Shown here: positions 8,437 through 17,182 of the stretch, one piece after another | Layout: each line of letters begins with the position of its first letter | How positions within the stretch are numbered: the first letter of the stretch is position 1 | Origin: Marinilabiliales bacterium | GTDB lineage: Bacteria > Bacteroidota > Bacteroidia > Bacteroidales > ML635J-15 | Reading direction: 5' to 3' | Assembly (NCBI GenBank): GCA_002869385.1 | Contig: PKTB01000024.1 | Coordinates: forward strand, 685,990-749,989 | DNA length: 64,000 bases | Notes under the pieces: model-generated | The model's database searches: none | What the model was told of the DNA's origin: nothing | The model's input: the letters and a program-made list of their open reading frames with translations, nothing else | Program-made: the position numbers and the translations under genes

Positions 8437-8724
8437 ATGAATGGATACATGTATATATTAGAATGTTCTGATGGTAGTTTTTATACTGGAAGCACAAAGT
8501 TTCTAGAAACAAGAATCGCGCAACATCAGGCAGGTGAAGGAGCTAATCATACATCCAAGCATTTACCTGTTCAATTAGTATATTACGAAGAATTTAGCCG
8601 TATAGATTGGGCTTTTGAACGTGAAAAACAAGTACAAGGTTGGAGCCGTAAAAAGAAAATTGCATTGATTGAAGGACGACTGGATGAATTGCCGACTTTG
8701 GCTAAACCATATAGATTTCTGTAA
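8437..8724 (+). CDS. GIY-YIG nuclease-family protein (UPF0213-like)
   Basis: A 95-residue single-domain GIY-YIG protein: YMYILECSDGSFYTGST (GIY...YIG equivalent), a basic residue in ETRIAQHQAG, the conserved YYEEF, and the REKQVQGWSRKKKIALI tail. This is the full length for the YhbQ/UPF0213 class, whose role is unclear (DNA repair or mobile-DNA association). Inverted related hairpins lie on both sides, which gives it the look of a small mobile cassette. Confidence 0.9.
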   Translation: MNGYMYILECSDGSFYTGSTKFLETRIAQHQAGEGANHTSKHLPVQLVYYEEFSRIDWAFEREKQVQGWSRKKKIALIEGRLDELPTLAKPYRFL

Positions 8725-8766
8725 CTTCAAGAAGTTGCACTCCTCACTCACCTATTGTGTGCTTAA

Positions 8767-8820
8767 AAAAGGGGGCTGAGGGATTTGCCGTAGGCAAATT
8801 GTCTCGAAGCCCCTTTTTTT
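8767..8820. terminator. Bidirectional terminator and right hairpin repeat of the GIY-YIG cassette
   Basis: An A-run and GGGGGCT pair with AGCCCC and a T-run, with an inner stem ATTTGCC/GGCAAAT. It lies between convergent genes and can serve both. Its minus strand (8774-8815) repeats the left cassette hairpin. Confidence 0.75.
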
Positions 8821-10113
8821 TTACTTATGTATAGCTTTATCTACTGCTTCAAATCCAGCTTCCATAAATATTTCAGAAACTGTAGGGTGAGCGTGTATTG
8901 TAGATGCAACATCATAAATAGTTGCCTCCAGATTCATATATGCAGATGCCTCAGAGATCATATCAGTTGCATTTTCAGCAATTATCTGAACACCCATAAC
9001 TTCTCCATATTGCTTTTCGGAAAGTATTCTCACCTCTCCCTCTGTGTCACCACTTATTAAAGCTTTTCCATTGGCACTTAAAGGGAAGCTACTTACTTTA
9101 TAGTCAAATCCTTCTTCCTTCAAATCTTGTTCAGTCATACCAAGCTGTGCTATTTCGGGATATGTATAAACATTTATAGGATATTTTTTAAGATCAAGAA
9201 CAGCATCCACTCCTTTTATTGCATTAACTACAAATAAACCTTGTGCCGAACCTGCATGCGCATAATGAGATTTCCCGTTAACATCACCAATTGCAAAAAT
9301 ACTATCTACTGATGTCAATAACTTATCATTAGTCTCAATAAAACCATTCTCATCTAATTTAATCTCTATTTTAGACTCCGGAACAATTGCTTTACGCATA
9401 CGAGAATTTACCTTAACCGCTCCTTCAGGAATATCAGAATCATTACTGATAATCTTAATCTTATCTTTTTTAAGTTTTTTAATTAGATAATCATTTATAT
9501 AATCGTCAAAACCGCCAACTAGTCTCTCTTCAGATGTATAGATATAAACTTCTGCTCCTGCCAATGAAGACATTTGAGCCAACTCAATTGCTACCGGACC
9601 ATGACCATAAAAGACAAGCTTCTCGGGTAATGATTCAAGTGCATAGAAGTCTCTGATACCAATTTCATCATCTGCACCTTTTTCAGGGTATGAGCCTGTT
9701 GCAATAATGATATTGTCTGCTGTAATATTTCTATTATTAACAGTAATACTGTTTTCAGAGCTAATTACTGCAGTACCTTCTATTGTTTCGACTCCACTTT
9801 TCTTAAGCAAGAATTCAACACCTTTCGATAGTTTTGTAGTTACTCCCATTGCTTTTCGAACAGCAGCTGGCCAGTTAAAACTTAAAGCCTTTTTATCAAT
9901 ACAATCTATACCGTATCGTTTTAGATCTCCAGCTTTTTTATACAGTTTAGCACTTTCTATTAAGGATTTAGAAGGTATACATCCCCAATTTAGGCACATG
10001 CCACCAACTTTTTCTTTTTCTACTATTAAAGTTTTAAGGCCCAATTGTCCTGCTCTAATTGCAGAAACATATCCTGCCGGTCCTGCTCCTATTATTATTA
10101 TATTGTAGTCCAT
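8821..10113 (-). CDS. lpd: Dihydrolipoyl dehydrogenase (E3)
   Basis: A 430-residue FAD flavoprotein that reoxidises dihydrolipoyl groups of E2 with NAD+. The FAD motif is IIGAGPAGYVSA (7-18), the redox-active disulfide is C40/C45 in GGMCLNWGCIPSKS, and the catalytic His-Glu pair lies in HAHPTVSE near 407-414. It is slightly shorter than the usual 460-470 residues. It is the last gene of the E1alpha-E1beta-E2-E3 set and is separated from E2 by 83 bp holding a small GGAGGA/TCCTCC hairpin. Confidence 0.94.
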   Translation of the reverse strand: MDYNIIIIGAGPAGYVSAIRAGQLGLKTLIVEKEKVGGMCLNWGCIPSKSLIESAKLYKKAGDLKRYGIDCIDKKALSFNWPAAVRKAMGVTTKLSKGVEFLLKKSGVETIEGTAVISSENSITVNNRNITADNIIIATGSYPEKGADDEIGIRDFYALESLPEKLVFYGHGPVAIELAQMSSLAGAEVYIYTSEERLVGGFDDYINDYLIKKLKKDKIKIISNDSDIPEGAVKVNSRMRKAIVPESKIEIKLDENGFIETNDKLLTSVDSIFAIGDVNGKSHYAHAGSAQGLFVVNAIKGVDAVLDLKKYPINVYTYPEIAQLGMTEQDLKEEGFDYKVSSFPLSANGKALISGDTEGEVRILSEKQYGEVMGVQIIAENATDMISEASAYMNLEATIYDVASTIHAHPTVSEIFMEAGFEAVDKAIHK

Positions 10114-10196
10114 ATTTTTTTATTTGACGGAGGATGGATGACCGGTGTTATCGCTATACTCCTCCTATGGTTTTTAATTACTTTTCATTTTAATTC

Positions 10197-11492
10197 TCAA
10201 GTTCCAATTAACATTGCTACTGGTTCGTTTAAATACATCATTATCTCATTTAGGAATCTTGTAACTTCTCCTCCATCGACTATTCTATGGTCAACACTAA
10301 GGGAAAGTGGCATATTATTTCCTACTACAATTTCACCATCTTTAACAACAGGTGCTTCGAAAATCCTACCAATTCCAAGAATTCCAGCTTGTGGATAGTT
10401 TATAACAGGTACAGCGTATTTACCACCTATTGAACCATAACTAGTAATTGTAAAAGTCCCACCTTTCATATCCTCAAGTGTTATTTCACGTTTTCTTGCT
10501 TTTTCACTAATCTCACCAATCTCTTTTGCAAGTTCTTTGACTGATTTTTTATCTGCATCTTTTATTACAGGCACTAATAGTCCATCTTCTGTATCGACAG
10601 CAATTCCGATATTATAGTATTTCTTATAAATCATTTTACCGTTCTCGAGATCCATTTCGGAATTCAATGCTTTATACTTTTTTAAAGCAAGAGCAGTTGC
10701 TTTGATAACGAATGGTAAAAAGCTTAGTTTTATACCCTCTTCTGCAAGATTGGCTTTGAATTTCTTTCTTAATCTGATAAGTTCTGAGACTTCAGCATCA
10801 TCAAATACAGTCATATGAGCAGCATTATGCTTCGACTGAATCATATTTTTAGCAATAGCTTTTCTAATTTGAGTAAGGTTTTCAACTTCGACCAATTCTG
10901 TTTCTTCAACTTGTGTTGACTTCTCAGGAGCTTTGTAAGAACTTTGCTGTTTATATTTTTTAATATCCTCTTTCATTACTCTGCCACCGGGCCCGGTACC
11001 CTGAACTTGGTTAATATCAACTTCTAGTTCCTTAGCTAAAGCTCGTGCAACCGGTGTCGCTAATGCTTTCTTGCGGTGGCTGAGCGAAGCCGAAGACACC
11101 TCTGCAGCATCCACTCCTTCATCAGAAGCAGGCATAAAAGCATTATTTCCTGCGACTTCGAGTGTTCCAACAACTCCTGCACCTTCTTCTTCAACAGCTT
11201 CTTTCTTTGTTTCTTCTTCTGCTACAACTTTTTGAGCTTCTTCTCCATGCACTCCTTCAATTTCTATTTCAGCAAGAGGATTACCAACATTGATAGTCTC
11301 TCCAACCTTTCCATAAACCGAAACGATTGTACCTTCTCTTGGTGAAGGAATATCTGCTACAACTTTGTCGGTTTCCATTTTTACAAGTGAATCACCAACT
11401 TTTACATCTTGTCCTTTTTTTACATACCATTCCAGAATTGTTCCTTCGTCCAATCCTTCGCCTATATCCGGAAAATTAAATATATATCTCAT
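10197..11492 (-). CDS. 2-oxo acid dehydrogenase E2 (dihydrolipoamide acyltransferase)
   Basis: 431 residues: a lipoyl domain (1-80, lipoyl lysine K43 in METDKVVADIP), a Glu/Ala/Val linker, a peripheral-subunit-binding domain (about 145-178, ending GPGGRVMKEDI) and a catalytic domain with His402 and Asp406 in DHRIVDG. It transfers the acyl group from E1 to CoA. Whether the substrate is pyruvate or a branched-chain 2-oxo acid cannot be settled here, because the one-lipoyl layout with separate E1 alpha and beta fits both. The sequence just before the start (AAAACACACAAGA) also precedes the E1 beta start. Confidence 0.93.
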   Translation of the reverse strand: MRYIFNFPDIGEGLDEGTILEWYVKKGQDVKVGDSLVKMETDKVVADIPSPREGTIVSVYGKVGETINVGNPLAEIEIEGVHGEEAQKVVAEEETKKEAVEEEGAGVVGTLEVAGNNAFMPASDEGVDAAEVSSASLSHRKKALATPVARALAKELEVDINQVQGTGPGGRVMKEDIKKYKQQSSYKAPEKSTQVEETELVEVENLTQIRKAIAKNMIQSKHNAAHMTVFDDAEVSELIRLRKKFKANLAEEGIKLSFLPFVIKATALALKKYKALNSEMDLENGKMIYKKYYNIGIAVDTEDGLLVPVIKDADKKSVKELAKEIGEISEKARKREITLEDMKGGTFTITSYGSIGGKYAVPVINYPQAGILGIGRIFEAPVVKDGEIVVGNNMPLSLSVDHRIVDGGEVTRFLNEIMMYLNEPVAMLIGT

Positions 11493-11505
11493 GATCTTGT
11501 GTGTT

Positions 11506-12486
11506 TTAGTATTTTATAGTTCTTAAAATTTCGTAATAAATTCTCTCTGGGCTAATTATAAAGTGATGCTCTCCTTTTGGTAAAGGAACTATCACATCAT
11601 AACCAGCAACTCTTTTTGGAGGTGCTTCAAGATGTAAAAATGCTTCTTCCAATGCAATGCTTGAAATTTCGGCACCAATACCAAATGTTTTAATCGCCTC
11701 ATGAACAGTTAGCAACCTACCTGTTTTCTTTACAGATTCAGCAATTGTTTCTCTGTCAATTGGATAAATAGTCCTTAAATCGATAATTTCAACAGAAATA
11801 TTATCCTTTTTTGCCAAAGCAGCAGCTTTCTGAACTTCTCTAACCATTGCTCCGTATGCAACAACAGTCACATCGCTACCTTTTTGCACTACCTTAGCCT
11901 TTCCTATCGGAATAGAGAATTTACCTTCATCTACTTCCTGTTTAATTGCTCTGTATATTCGTTTAGGTTCCATAAAGAACACAGGGTCAGTCGATTCAAT
12001 TGCTGAAATCATCAAACCTTTAGCATCGTGTGGAGTTGATGGAATCACAACTTTTAATCCAGGAACGTGTGCCCATATTGCCTCTATACTCTCGGAATGA
12101 TGCTCCAAAGCGTTAATAGCTCCACCATAAGGCATTCTAATCACCATATCAGAGGTATATTTCCCTCTACTACGATTACGCATTCTGGAAACATGGCTAA
12201 CAATCTGATTAAATGCTGGGTTTGCAAATCCCGAAAATTGCATTTCAATTACAGGTTTCAAACCAGCTATTGACATTCCAACAGCGGTTCCGGCAATGCC
12301 TGATTCTGCTAAAGGAGAATCAAATACTCTTTCTACACCATGTTTCTTTTGTAGGCCTTCTGTAACTCTAAATACTCCTCCCTCTACTCCAACATCTTCG
12401 CCATAAACAATTACATTTCTATCTTCTTTGAGTTTTATATCTAATGCGTCGTTAATCGCATTTACCATATTCATTACTTTTTTCAT
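11506..12486 (-). CDS. 2-oxo acid dehydrogenase E1 beta subunit
   Basis: A transketolase-like beta subunit that pairs with E1 alpha to bind thiamine diphosphate and decarboxylate the 2-oxo acid. Visible family motifs are VYGEDVGVEGGVFRVT, DSPLAESGIAGTAVG, the MPYGG and LEHHSES loop, and HEAIKTFGIGAEI. The ATG at 12486 (326 residues) is preferred over 12519 because the latter overlaps E1 alpha and the former is preceded by AAAACACACAAGA, also found before E2. The gene lies 19 bases after the E1 alpha stop, so the two are translated from one message. Confidence 0.92.
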   Translation of the reverse strand: MKKVMNMVNAINDALDIKLKEDRNVIVYGEDVGVEGGVFRVTEGLQKKHGVERVFDSPLAESGIAGTAVGMSIAGLKPVIEMQFSGFANPAFNQIVSHVSRMRNRSRGKYTSDMVIRMPYGGAINALEHHSESIEAIWAHVPGLKVVIPSTPHDAKGLMISAIESTDPVFFMEPKRIYRAIKQEVDEGKFSIPIGKAKVVQKGSDVTVVAYGAMVREVQKAAALAKKDNISVEIIDLRTIYPIDRETIAESVKKTGRLLTVHEAIKTFGIGAEISSIALEEAFLHLEAPPKRVAGYDVIVPLPKGEHHFIISPERIYYEILRTIKY

Positions 12487-12505
12487 CTTCTTGTGTGTTT
12501 TAAGG

Positions 12506-13606
12506 TTAAACGTGTGCATTTAGTGAAACTTCTTTACATTTCAGAAACTTTTCATGCTCAACCATTTGCTGTTTTAAATCCTCAGGCATATCGCCATAAT
12601 TATATTTAAAGATATCTTCGAGAGGATAAGGACCATAATTCTCTGCTTCTACAAATTGTCTATCAATTTCTTTTTTGTAATCCTCTATCAACTTCTCTTC
12701 ATCCTTCTCAGTAATTAATTTCTTACTTTTAAGATATGCTTTAAGACGTTTCAATGGGTCTTTAACATCCCATTCTTGTTCCTCTTCTTTTGTTCTATAC
12801 TTAGTTGGATCGTCAGATGTTGTATGAGCTCCTTTACGATAAGTTACTGCTTCTATTAAAACCGGTCCATTACCAGCTTTTGCATGCTCTGCAGATTCTT
12901 GTACAGCTTTGTACATTGCAAAAAAGTCATTTCCATCAACCTGAATACCTTTAATACCATAAGCATACGATTTAATTGCGATACCATCTGATGCTGTCTG
13001 AACCTTAAAAGGAGTTGAAATACCATATTGATTATTCTGAACAATAAAAATTACCGGAGCTTTCCAAACACCTGCAAAATTTAATGCCTCATGAAAATCT
13101 CCTTCTGATGTTCCACCATCACCAACAAATGTATATACAAGCTGATCTTTTTTGTTATATTTGATTTCATACCCGATTCCTGAAGCATGAACTAATTGTG
13201 AGGCAATAGGCACCGCATATGGGATGAAGTTCTTTGCATTTTTAAAATTCACACCTTCTTCATATCCCATGAAATAAAGAAATATTTCTTTTAAACTAGC
13301 ACCTTTTGCTAAGTATGCGCCCATCTCACGAAATTCTGGAACTAACCAATCGTCATCTCTCATTAGCTGAGCAACTGCGCCACTTATTGCTTCTTGTCCA
13401 TAATTTGGAGGGTATGTAAAAATCCTTCCTTGTCTTTGATAGCTGACAATCATATTGTCTGCTGTCCGAGCAAAAAGCATATCCTTATATGCTTTTAAAA
13501 CTTCTTTATCTTCAATATCAGGCTTAAACTTTGTGTTAACAATCTTTCCATTGTTATCCATTACCTGAAACATTTTCTTTTTTATTGGGTCATATTCATT
13601 AAACAT
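12506..13606 (-). CDS. 2-oxo acid dehydrogenase E1 alpha subunit
   Basis: 366 residues. The thiamine-diphosphate motif runs from GDGGTSEGD (162-170) to NNQYGIS (191-197). The phosphorylation-loop-like segment RKGAHTTSDDPTKYR is conserved. This is the first gene of the E1alpha-E1beta-E2-E3 run. It resembles the Bacillus-type pyruvate or branched-chain dehydrogenase rather than the homodimeric AceE type. Such a complex beside a [FeFe] hydrogenase region would feed NADH into the cell; pairing with the hydrogenase is inference. Confidence 0.92.
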   Translation of the reverse strand: MFNEYDPIKKKMFQVMDNNGKIVNTKFKPDIEDKEVLKAYKDMLFARTADNMIVSYQRQGRIFTYPPNYGQEAISGAVAQLMRDDDWLVPEFREMGAYLAKGASLKEIFLYFMGYEEGVNFKNAKNFIPYAVPIASQLVHASGIGYEIKYNKKDQLVYTFVGDGGTSEGDFHEALNFAGVWKAPVIFIVQNNQYGISTPFKVQTASDGIAIKSYAYGIKGIQVDGNDFFAMYKAVQESAEHAKAGNGPVLIEAVTYRKGAHTTSDDPTKYRTKEEEQEWDVKDPLKRLKAYLKSKKLITEKDEEKLIEDYKKEIDRQFVEAENYGPYPLEDIFKYNYGDMPEDLKQQMVEHEKFLKCKEVSLNAHV

Positions 13607-13737
13607 AGTCTTCTATTTAGAGTTCATCTAAATAACAGACGTTTGTCAAAAATGTTTAAAAGCATTTTTTTTAATTTGGGAGAAAAACATTTTTATAAAC
13701 TATAATAAAAAATCTAAATAAAAGCATTTGTTAACTT

Positions 13738-13766
13738 TTGTCAATTCCTATTTTTTTTTAAGTTTG
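13738..13766 (+). promoter_or_regulatory. Promoter of the TRL-like lipoprotein operon
   Basis: TTG at 13738-13740, an 18-base spacer, then TAAGTTTG at 13759-13766, matching the Bacteroidetes promoter. Transcription would start near 13773, placing the conserved leader element inside the mRNA. Confidence 0.7.
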
Positions 13767-13814
13767 TATTATAGAATTAAGCATTGTTCAAAACAATAGA
13801 AATTTTAGAATTAT

Positions 13815-13872
13815 GTGGAGTCCAGAAACCACAAAAACGGGGCGTTTTTCTGAAAAGCCATAAGAGTAAGAA
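13815..13872 (+). ncRNA. Conserved 5' leader element, copy 1 (candidate cis-regulatory RNA)
   Basis: Block 1 is GGAGTCCAGAAACCA (13817-13831) and block 2 is GAAAAGCCATA followed by GAGTA (13852-13872), ending 18 bases before the ATG. Between them AAAACG-GGGC-GTTTT forms a hairpin, and GTGG/CCAC can pair around block 1. The same blocks with a longer, different middle hairpin occur at 32637-32720. I do not recognise it as a named riboswitch class. Confidence 0.65.
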
Positions 13873-13890
13873 TTCACTAAAAATTCAATT

Positions 13891-14154
13891 ATGAAAAAAC
13901 TTAAACTATTATTTTTAACTGCTTCGGTTGGTATGTTTTTAGCATCATGCACAATATATCACCAAGTAGATGTAACAAATAATCCTGTAGGCACAAAAGT
14001 AGGAGTTGCTAAAGGCAGTAACTTTGGCAATTGTGATGTTACCCTAGAGACAGCCGCAAAAAACGGTGGCATTACAAAAATCGGAACTGTAGAATACAAA
14101 GCAAAAGGCTTTTTAATCTTCATGAAGTATACCACAACAGTAACCGGTGAATAA
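13891..14154 (+). CDS. TRL-like small lipoprotein 1
   Basis: An 87-residue lipoprotein: signal peptide with lipobox LASC (Cys about 20), then VTNNPVGTKVGVAKGS, GGITKIGTVEY and a C-terminal TVTGE. It belongs with the two following genes to the TRL-like family, whose function is unknown. It is the first gene behind the conserved leader. Confidence 0.85.
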   Translation: MKKLKLLFLTASVGMFLASCTIYHQVDVTNNPVGTKVGVAKGSNFGNCDVTLETAAKNGGITKIGTVEYKAKGFLIFMKYTTTVTGE

Positions 14155-14180
14155 TTATTAACCTTTTAAAATTTAAAAAA

Positions 14181-14498
14181 ATGATAAAAAAGATATTAAT
14201 ATTTGTAAGTTTAGCAGCAATTTTCGCTTCTTGCTCAGTAACAGTTCCTTATGCAGTTACTAACAATAAAATCGGTAATAAAGTTGGGACTTCTGAAACT
14301 GTTTGTGTTTTTGGCGCTCCTATCGCTCCTGGACCAGGTGGGAATTTGGTTGCCACAGGTAGTCTTGTAATGAATGGGAATTATGGCATTGAAGAAGCTG
14401 CAAAAAATGGTGGAATTACAAAAATTGCCACTGTAGATGTTAAATTTAATACATTCCTATTCTTCTCAAAGTATAAGATAATTGTAACAGGTGAATAA
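14181..14498 (+). CDS. TRL-like small lipoprotein 2
   Basis: A 105-residue paralog of the preceding protein, lipobox FASC. It shares VTNNKIGNKVGTSE, the core AAKNGGITKIATV and the final IVTGE. An extra Gly/Pro-rich stretch (GAPIAPGPGGN) sits before the core. It lies 26 bp after gene 1 in the same operon. Confidence 0.85.
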   Translation: MIKKILIFVSLAAIFASCSVTVPYAVTNNKIGNKVGTSETVCVFGAPIAPGPGGNLVATGSLVMNGNYGIEEAAKNGGITKIATVDVKFNTFLFFSKYKIIVTGE

Positions 14499-14516
14499 TT
14501 TAAAAAAGTAAAAGAT

Positions 14517-14792
14517 ATGAAAAACATAAAATATATTTTGGTCATTGCAACAGCAATTGTACTAACATCATGTTCGGTATCCGGACCATTATTAGTAACT
14601 GACAATCCAAGTGGCCCAAAAAGAGGTGAAGCTACGTATAAGGTAATTTTGGGTTTCCCCCCAATAAATGGTGACAGAAGTATTAAAAAAGCTGCAGAAA
14701 ACGGTGGTATTACTAAAATTGCAACTGTTGACTATAGAGTTTATGGTGGACTATTTGTTAAAAAACATACTACTATCGTAACAGGAGAATAA
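14517..14792 (+). CDS. TRL-like small lipoprotein 3
   Basis: A 91-residue third paralog, lipobox LTSC, with VTDNPSGPKRGEA, NGGITKIATVDY and a terminal TIVTGE. It ends the tandem set and is followed by a terminator. Three diverged copies imply selection for distinct versions in the envelope; the role is unknown. Confidence 0.85.
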   Translation: MKNIKYILVIATAIVLTSCSVSGPLLVTDNPSGPKRGEATYKVILGFPPINGDRSIKKAAENGGITKIATVDYRVYGGLFVKKHTTIVTGE

Positions 14793-14815
14793 TTCTCCAA
14801 ATACAATAATTTATT

Positions 14816-14843
14816 AAGGAGTGCTTTGCGCTCCTTTTTTTTG
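14816..14843 (+). terminator. Rho-independent terminator after the TRL-like operon
   Basis: AGGAGTGC, TTT, GCGCTCCT stem, then a run of eight T. Confidence 0.85.
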
Positions 14844-14919
14844 TTAATATTTATTAATAGATTATTTTTTAGTAATTACACAAAGACTTTACTTTGTAAA
14901 ACATTTTTGCAAGTACTTT

Positions 14920-15636
14920 ATGATTTATGAAATTATTATAGCTATTCTAACGCTTGTAGCTTTGGAAATAGTTTTAGGAATAGACAATGTTATTTTCATC
15001 TCTATTCTTGCGCACCGTTTGCCTGAAAACAGACAAAAGAAAGCAATTAATTGGGGATTAATCATTGCAGGTCTTACTAGATTAATATTATTATCTTTAA
15101 TCTCAATTATATTAAAACTTGATGATGAGTTGTTTACCCTATTTGAACAAGGCATATCAGGTAAAGATTTAGTTTTAATTATTGGAGGTGGGTTTCTAAT
15201 CTACAAAAGTACAGTAGAAATCTATCATAAAATGGAAGGCAAAGAAGAACAAATAGAAAACAAAAAGAAACAACTTACATTCGGAGCTGTTCTACTTCAA
15301 ATAGCCATTATGGATATGGTATTTTCAATAGACTCAATAATAACTGCCATTGGACTTGTAGATCAAGTATGGGTTATGTATGTTGCAATTATAATAACAG
15401 TAGCAATTATGTTATTCGCAGCCTTTCCAATTGCAAATTTTGTAAATAAACACCAAGCTTTTAAAATGTTGGCATTAGCATTCCTATTATTAATTGGCTT
15501 TTCGCTTATAACTGAAGGTTTTGGAATAGAAATCCCGAAGGGTTATATTTACTTCGCAATGGCATTTTCATTATTAGTTGATATTTTACAAATGAAAATG
15601 AAAAGAAATTTAAAGAAAAACAATATTAAAATTTAA
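14920..15636 (+). CDS. TerC-family integral membrane protein
   Basis: A 238-residue membrane protein with about seven helices. Acidic membrane residues typical of TerC are visible in LEIVLGIDNVIFIS (helix 1) and MDMVFSIDSIITAIG (about 132-146). Members are linked to metal-ion homeostasis, including Mn efflux, in other bacteria, and to tellurite resistance. The substrate here is unknown. The next gene starts 2 bases after the stop, so the two are co-transcribed. Confidence 0.9.
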   Translation: MIYEIIIAILTLVALEIVLGIDNVIFISILAHRLPENRQKKAINWGLIIAGLTRLILLSLISIILKLDDELFTLFEQGISGKDLVLIIGGGFLIYKSTVEIYHKMEGKEEQIENKKKQLTFGAVLLQIAIMDMVFSIDSIITAIGLVDQVWVMYVAIIITVAIMLFAAFPIANFVNKHQAFKMLALAFLLLIGFSLITEGFGIEIPKGYIYFAMAFSLLVDILQMKMKRNLKKNNIKI

Positions 15637-15638
15637 TT

Positions 15639-16730
15639 ATGAAAACAGTCTTTAAAAACATTATTTTAAGCATCTTTTTAGTCATTCCGCTACTAGGGAA
15701 TGCTCAATATCATCGTCAGGAATCAACACTTTACTTCCCTGATCTTGATGAATATAAAACTTATAAATGCGATTTTCATATTCATACAGCTTTCTCAGAT
15801 GGGCAAGTTTGGCCTGATTACAGAGTTACCGAAGCAATTATGGATGGCTTAGATGTAATTGCAATTACAGATCATATCGAATATACTCCTCACGAAGATT
15901 ACTTAAACTGTGACCATAACTCAAGTTTTGAAATTGCAAAACAAGAAGGCGAAAGGCATGGTGTTTTAGTAATTAAAGGGGCTGAAATTACACGCAGCAT
16001 GCCTCCCGGACATTTAAATGCTATTTTCATTCAAGATGCGAACAAACTTGACACTGAGGATGTAATGGATGCTGTTGCTGAAGCACATAATCAGGGAGGT
16101 TTTATATTTTGGAATCATCCATGTTGGGATGCACAACAACCAGACACAGTTATTTGGTTTGACATTCACACAGAAATGTATAATAATGACTATATTGATG
16201 GTATTGAAGTTGTAAACTTCTCCGACTTTTGTCCTGAAGCGTGGGCCTGGGCAAAAGAAAAAGACTTAACAATCCTTTCAAATTCAGATATTCATTCAAC
16301 CACGCAAATGAGTAAATTTGTAAAACATCGTCCGATTACTCTAGTTTTTGCTAAAGACTTAACAGAAAGTGATATAAGAAACGGACTTGAGGACAAAAGA
16401 ACAGCCTTGTTTTATAATGAATGTATTTATGGAGATGAAGAATTAATAAGCCAACTACTTATTAAATCTTTATTAATAGAAAAAAGATATGATAAAGAAA
16501 ATAATAAAATATTCTTTGATATACATAACATATCCTCTGCACCAATTATTCTAATCCCATCAGATAACACTCCTAAATATGCTATTCCAAAAAGGCTCTA
16601 TATTGGAGCAAAATCAAACATACATTTTTATGTAAACACTAAAGATATTGATACTAGAAGCATTACACTAAAAGTTGAGAACTTTTTTACAGGAACTGAT
16701 GAAGAACTAGATTTTAATTTAGATTTGTAA
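15639..16730 (+). CDS. Secreted PHP-domain metal-dependent phosphoesterase
   Basis: 363 residues with a signal peptide ending near GNAQ. The PHP fold follows: DFHIHTAFSDG (metal His pair, about 46-56), then ITDHIEYTPH, GAEITR, FWNHPCW and SNSDIHS. The PHP family hydrolyses phosphoesters with two or three metal ions. The C-terminal 90 residues form a beta-rich extra domain. An export signal on a PHP protein suggests periplasmic nucleotide or sugar-phosphate hydrolysis. The substrate is not predictable. Confidence 0.87.
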   Translation: MKTVFKNIILSIFLVIPLLGNAQYHRQESTLYFPDLDEYKTYKCDFHIHTAFSDGQVWPDYRVTEAIMDGLDVIAITDHIEYTPHEDYLNCDHNSSFEIAKQEGERHGVLVIKGAEITRSMPPGHLNAIFIQDANKLDTEDVMDAVAEAHNQGGFIFWNHPCWDAQQPDTVIWFDIHTEMYNNDYIDGIEVVNFSDFCPEAWAWAKEKDLTILSNSDIHSTTQMSKFVKHRPITLVFAKDLTESDIRNGLEDKRTALFYNECIYGDEELISQLLIKSLLIEKRYDKENNKIFFDIHNISSAPIILIPSDNTPKYAIPKRLYIGAKSNIHFYVNTKDIDTRSITLKVENFFTGTDEELDFNLDL

Positions 16731-16734
16731 GTAC

Positions 16735-16795
16735 AAGGTTTAAGGGTTGAGGGTTGAGGGTTAAGGGTTGAGGGTTAAGGGTTAAGAGCGGGAGA
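16735..16795. repeat. G-rich tandem repeat, left arm of the S23 cassette
   Basis: Seven-base units GGGTTGA/GGGTTAA run between AAGGTTTAAGGG and AGAGCGGG. The right arm at 17166-17212 is a related sequence in inverted orientation, so the 120-codon gene is bracketed. Confidence 0.8.
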
Positions 16796-16819
16796 TATTA
16801 TTAATTAAATTCAGTTTTT

Positions 16820-17182
16820 ATGAAATGTGATAGTTTAGATGTCTGGAAACGTTCTGTTCAATTATCAGTTGAGGTATACAAATATTTCTCAGTCTGCAAA
16901 GATTTTGGTTTTAAAGATCAAATCACCCGTTCTTGTTTGGCTATTCCTTCAAACTTAGCAGAAGGTCTTGAAAAACAATACTTAAAAGACCAGATCAGAT
17001 ACATTGATATTTCAAAAGGCTCGGCAGCAGAATTTGCTACACAAACCATAATAGGGACGAAAATAGGATATATAGATAACTCAACTTCAGAATCATTGCT
17101 AAAAGAAATTAATGAAATACTTTCTATGATGTCTAAACTACAATCATATAAAAAACATAAAATAAACTCCCCCCGCCCTTAA
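16820..17182 (+). CDS. Four-helix-bundle protein, S23 family
   Basis: 120 residues with the pattern LDVWKRSVQLSVEVY, FGFKDQITRSCLAIPSNLAEG and a helical C-terminus. It belongs to the four-helix-bundle family first seen in 23S rRNA intervening sequences and scattered as orphan genes in Bacteroidetes. The reverse-transcriptase-associated relatives bind nucleic acid; a role here is unknown. The stop codon at 17180-17182 lies inside the right repeat arm, so gene and repeats form one unit. Confidence 0.88.
   Translation: MKCDSLDVWKRSVQLSVEVYKYFSVCKDFGFKDQITRSCLAIPSNLAEGLEKQYLKDQIRYIDISKGSAAEFATQTIIGTKIGYIDNSTSESLLKEINEILSMMSKLQSYKKHKINSPRP

Noticed and set aside
13815..13872. Leader as a known riboswitch (TPP, cobalamin, SAM, c-di-GMP, preQ1, fluoride)
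   Set aside because: Conserved cores of these classes were compared from memory and none fits; a covariance search would settle it.
16735..16795. Telomere-like GGGTTA repeats as a linear replicon end
   Set aside because: The array is internal, short, and paired with an inverted copy around one gene.
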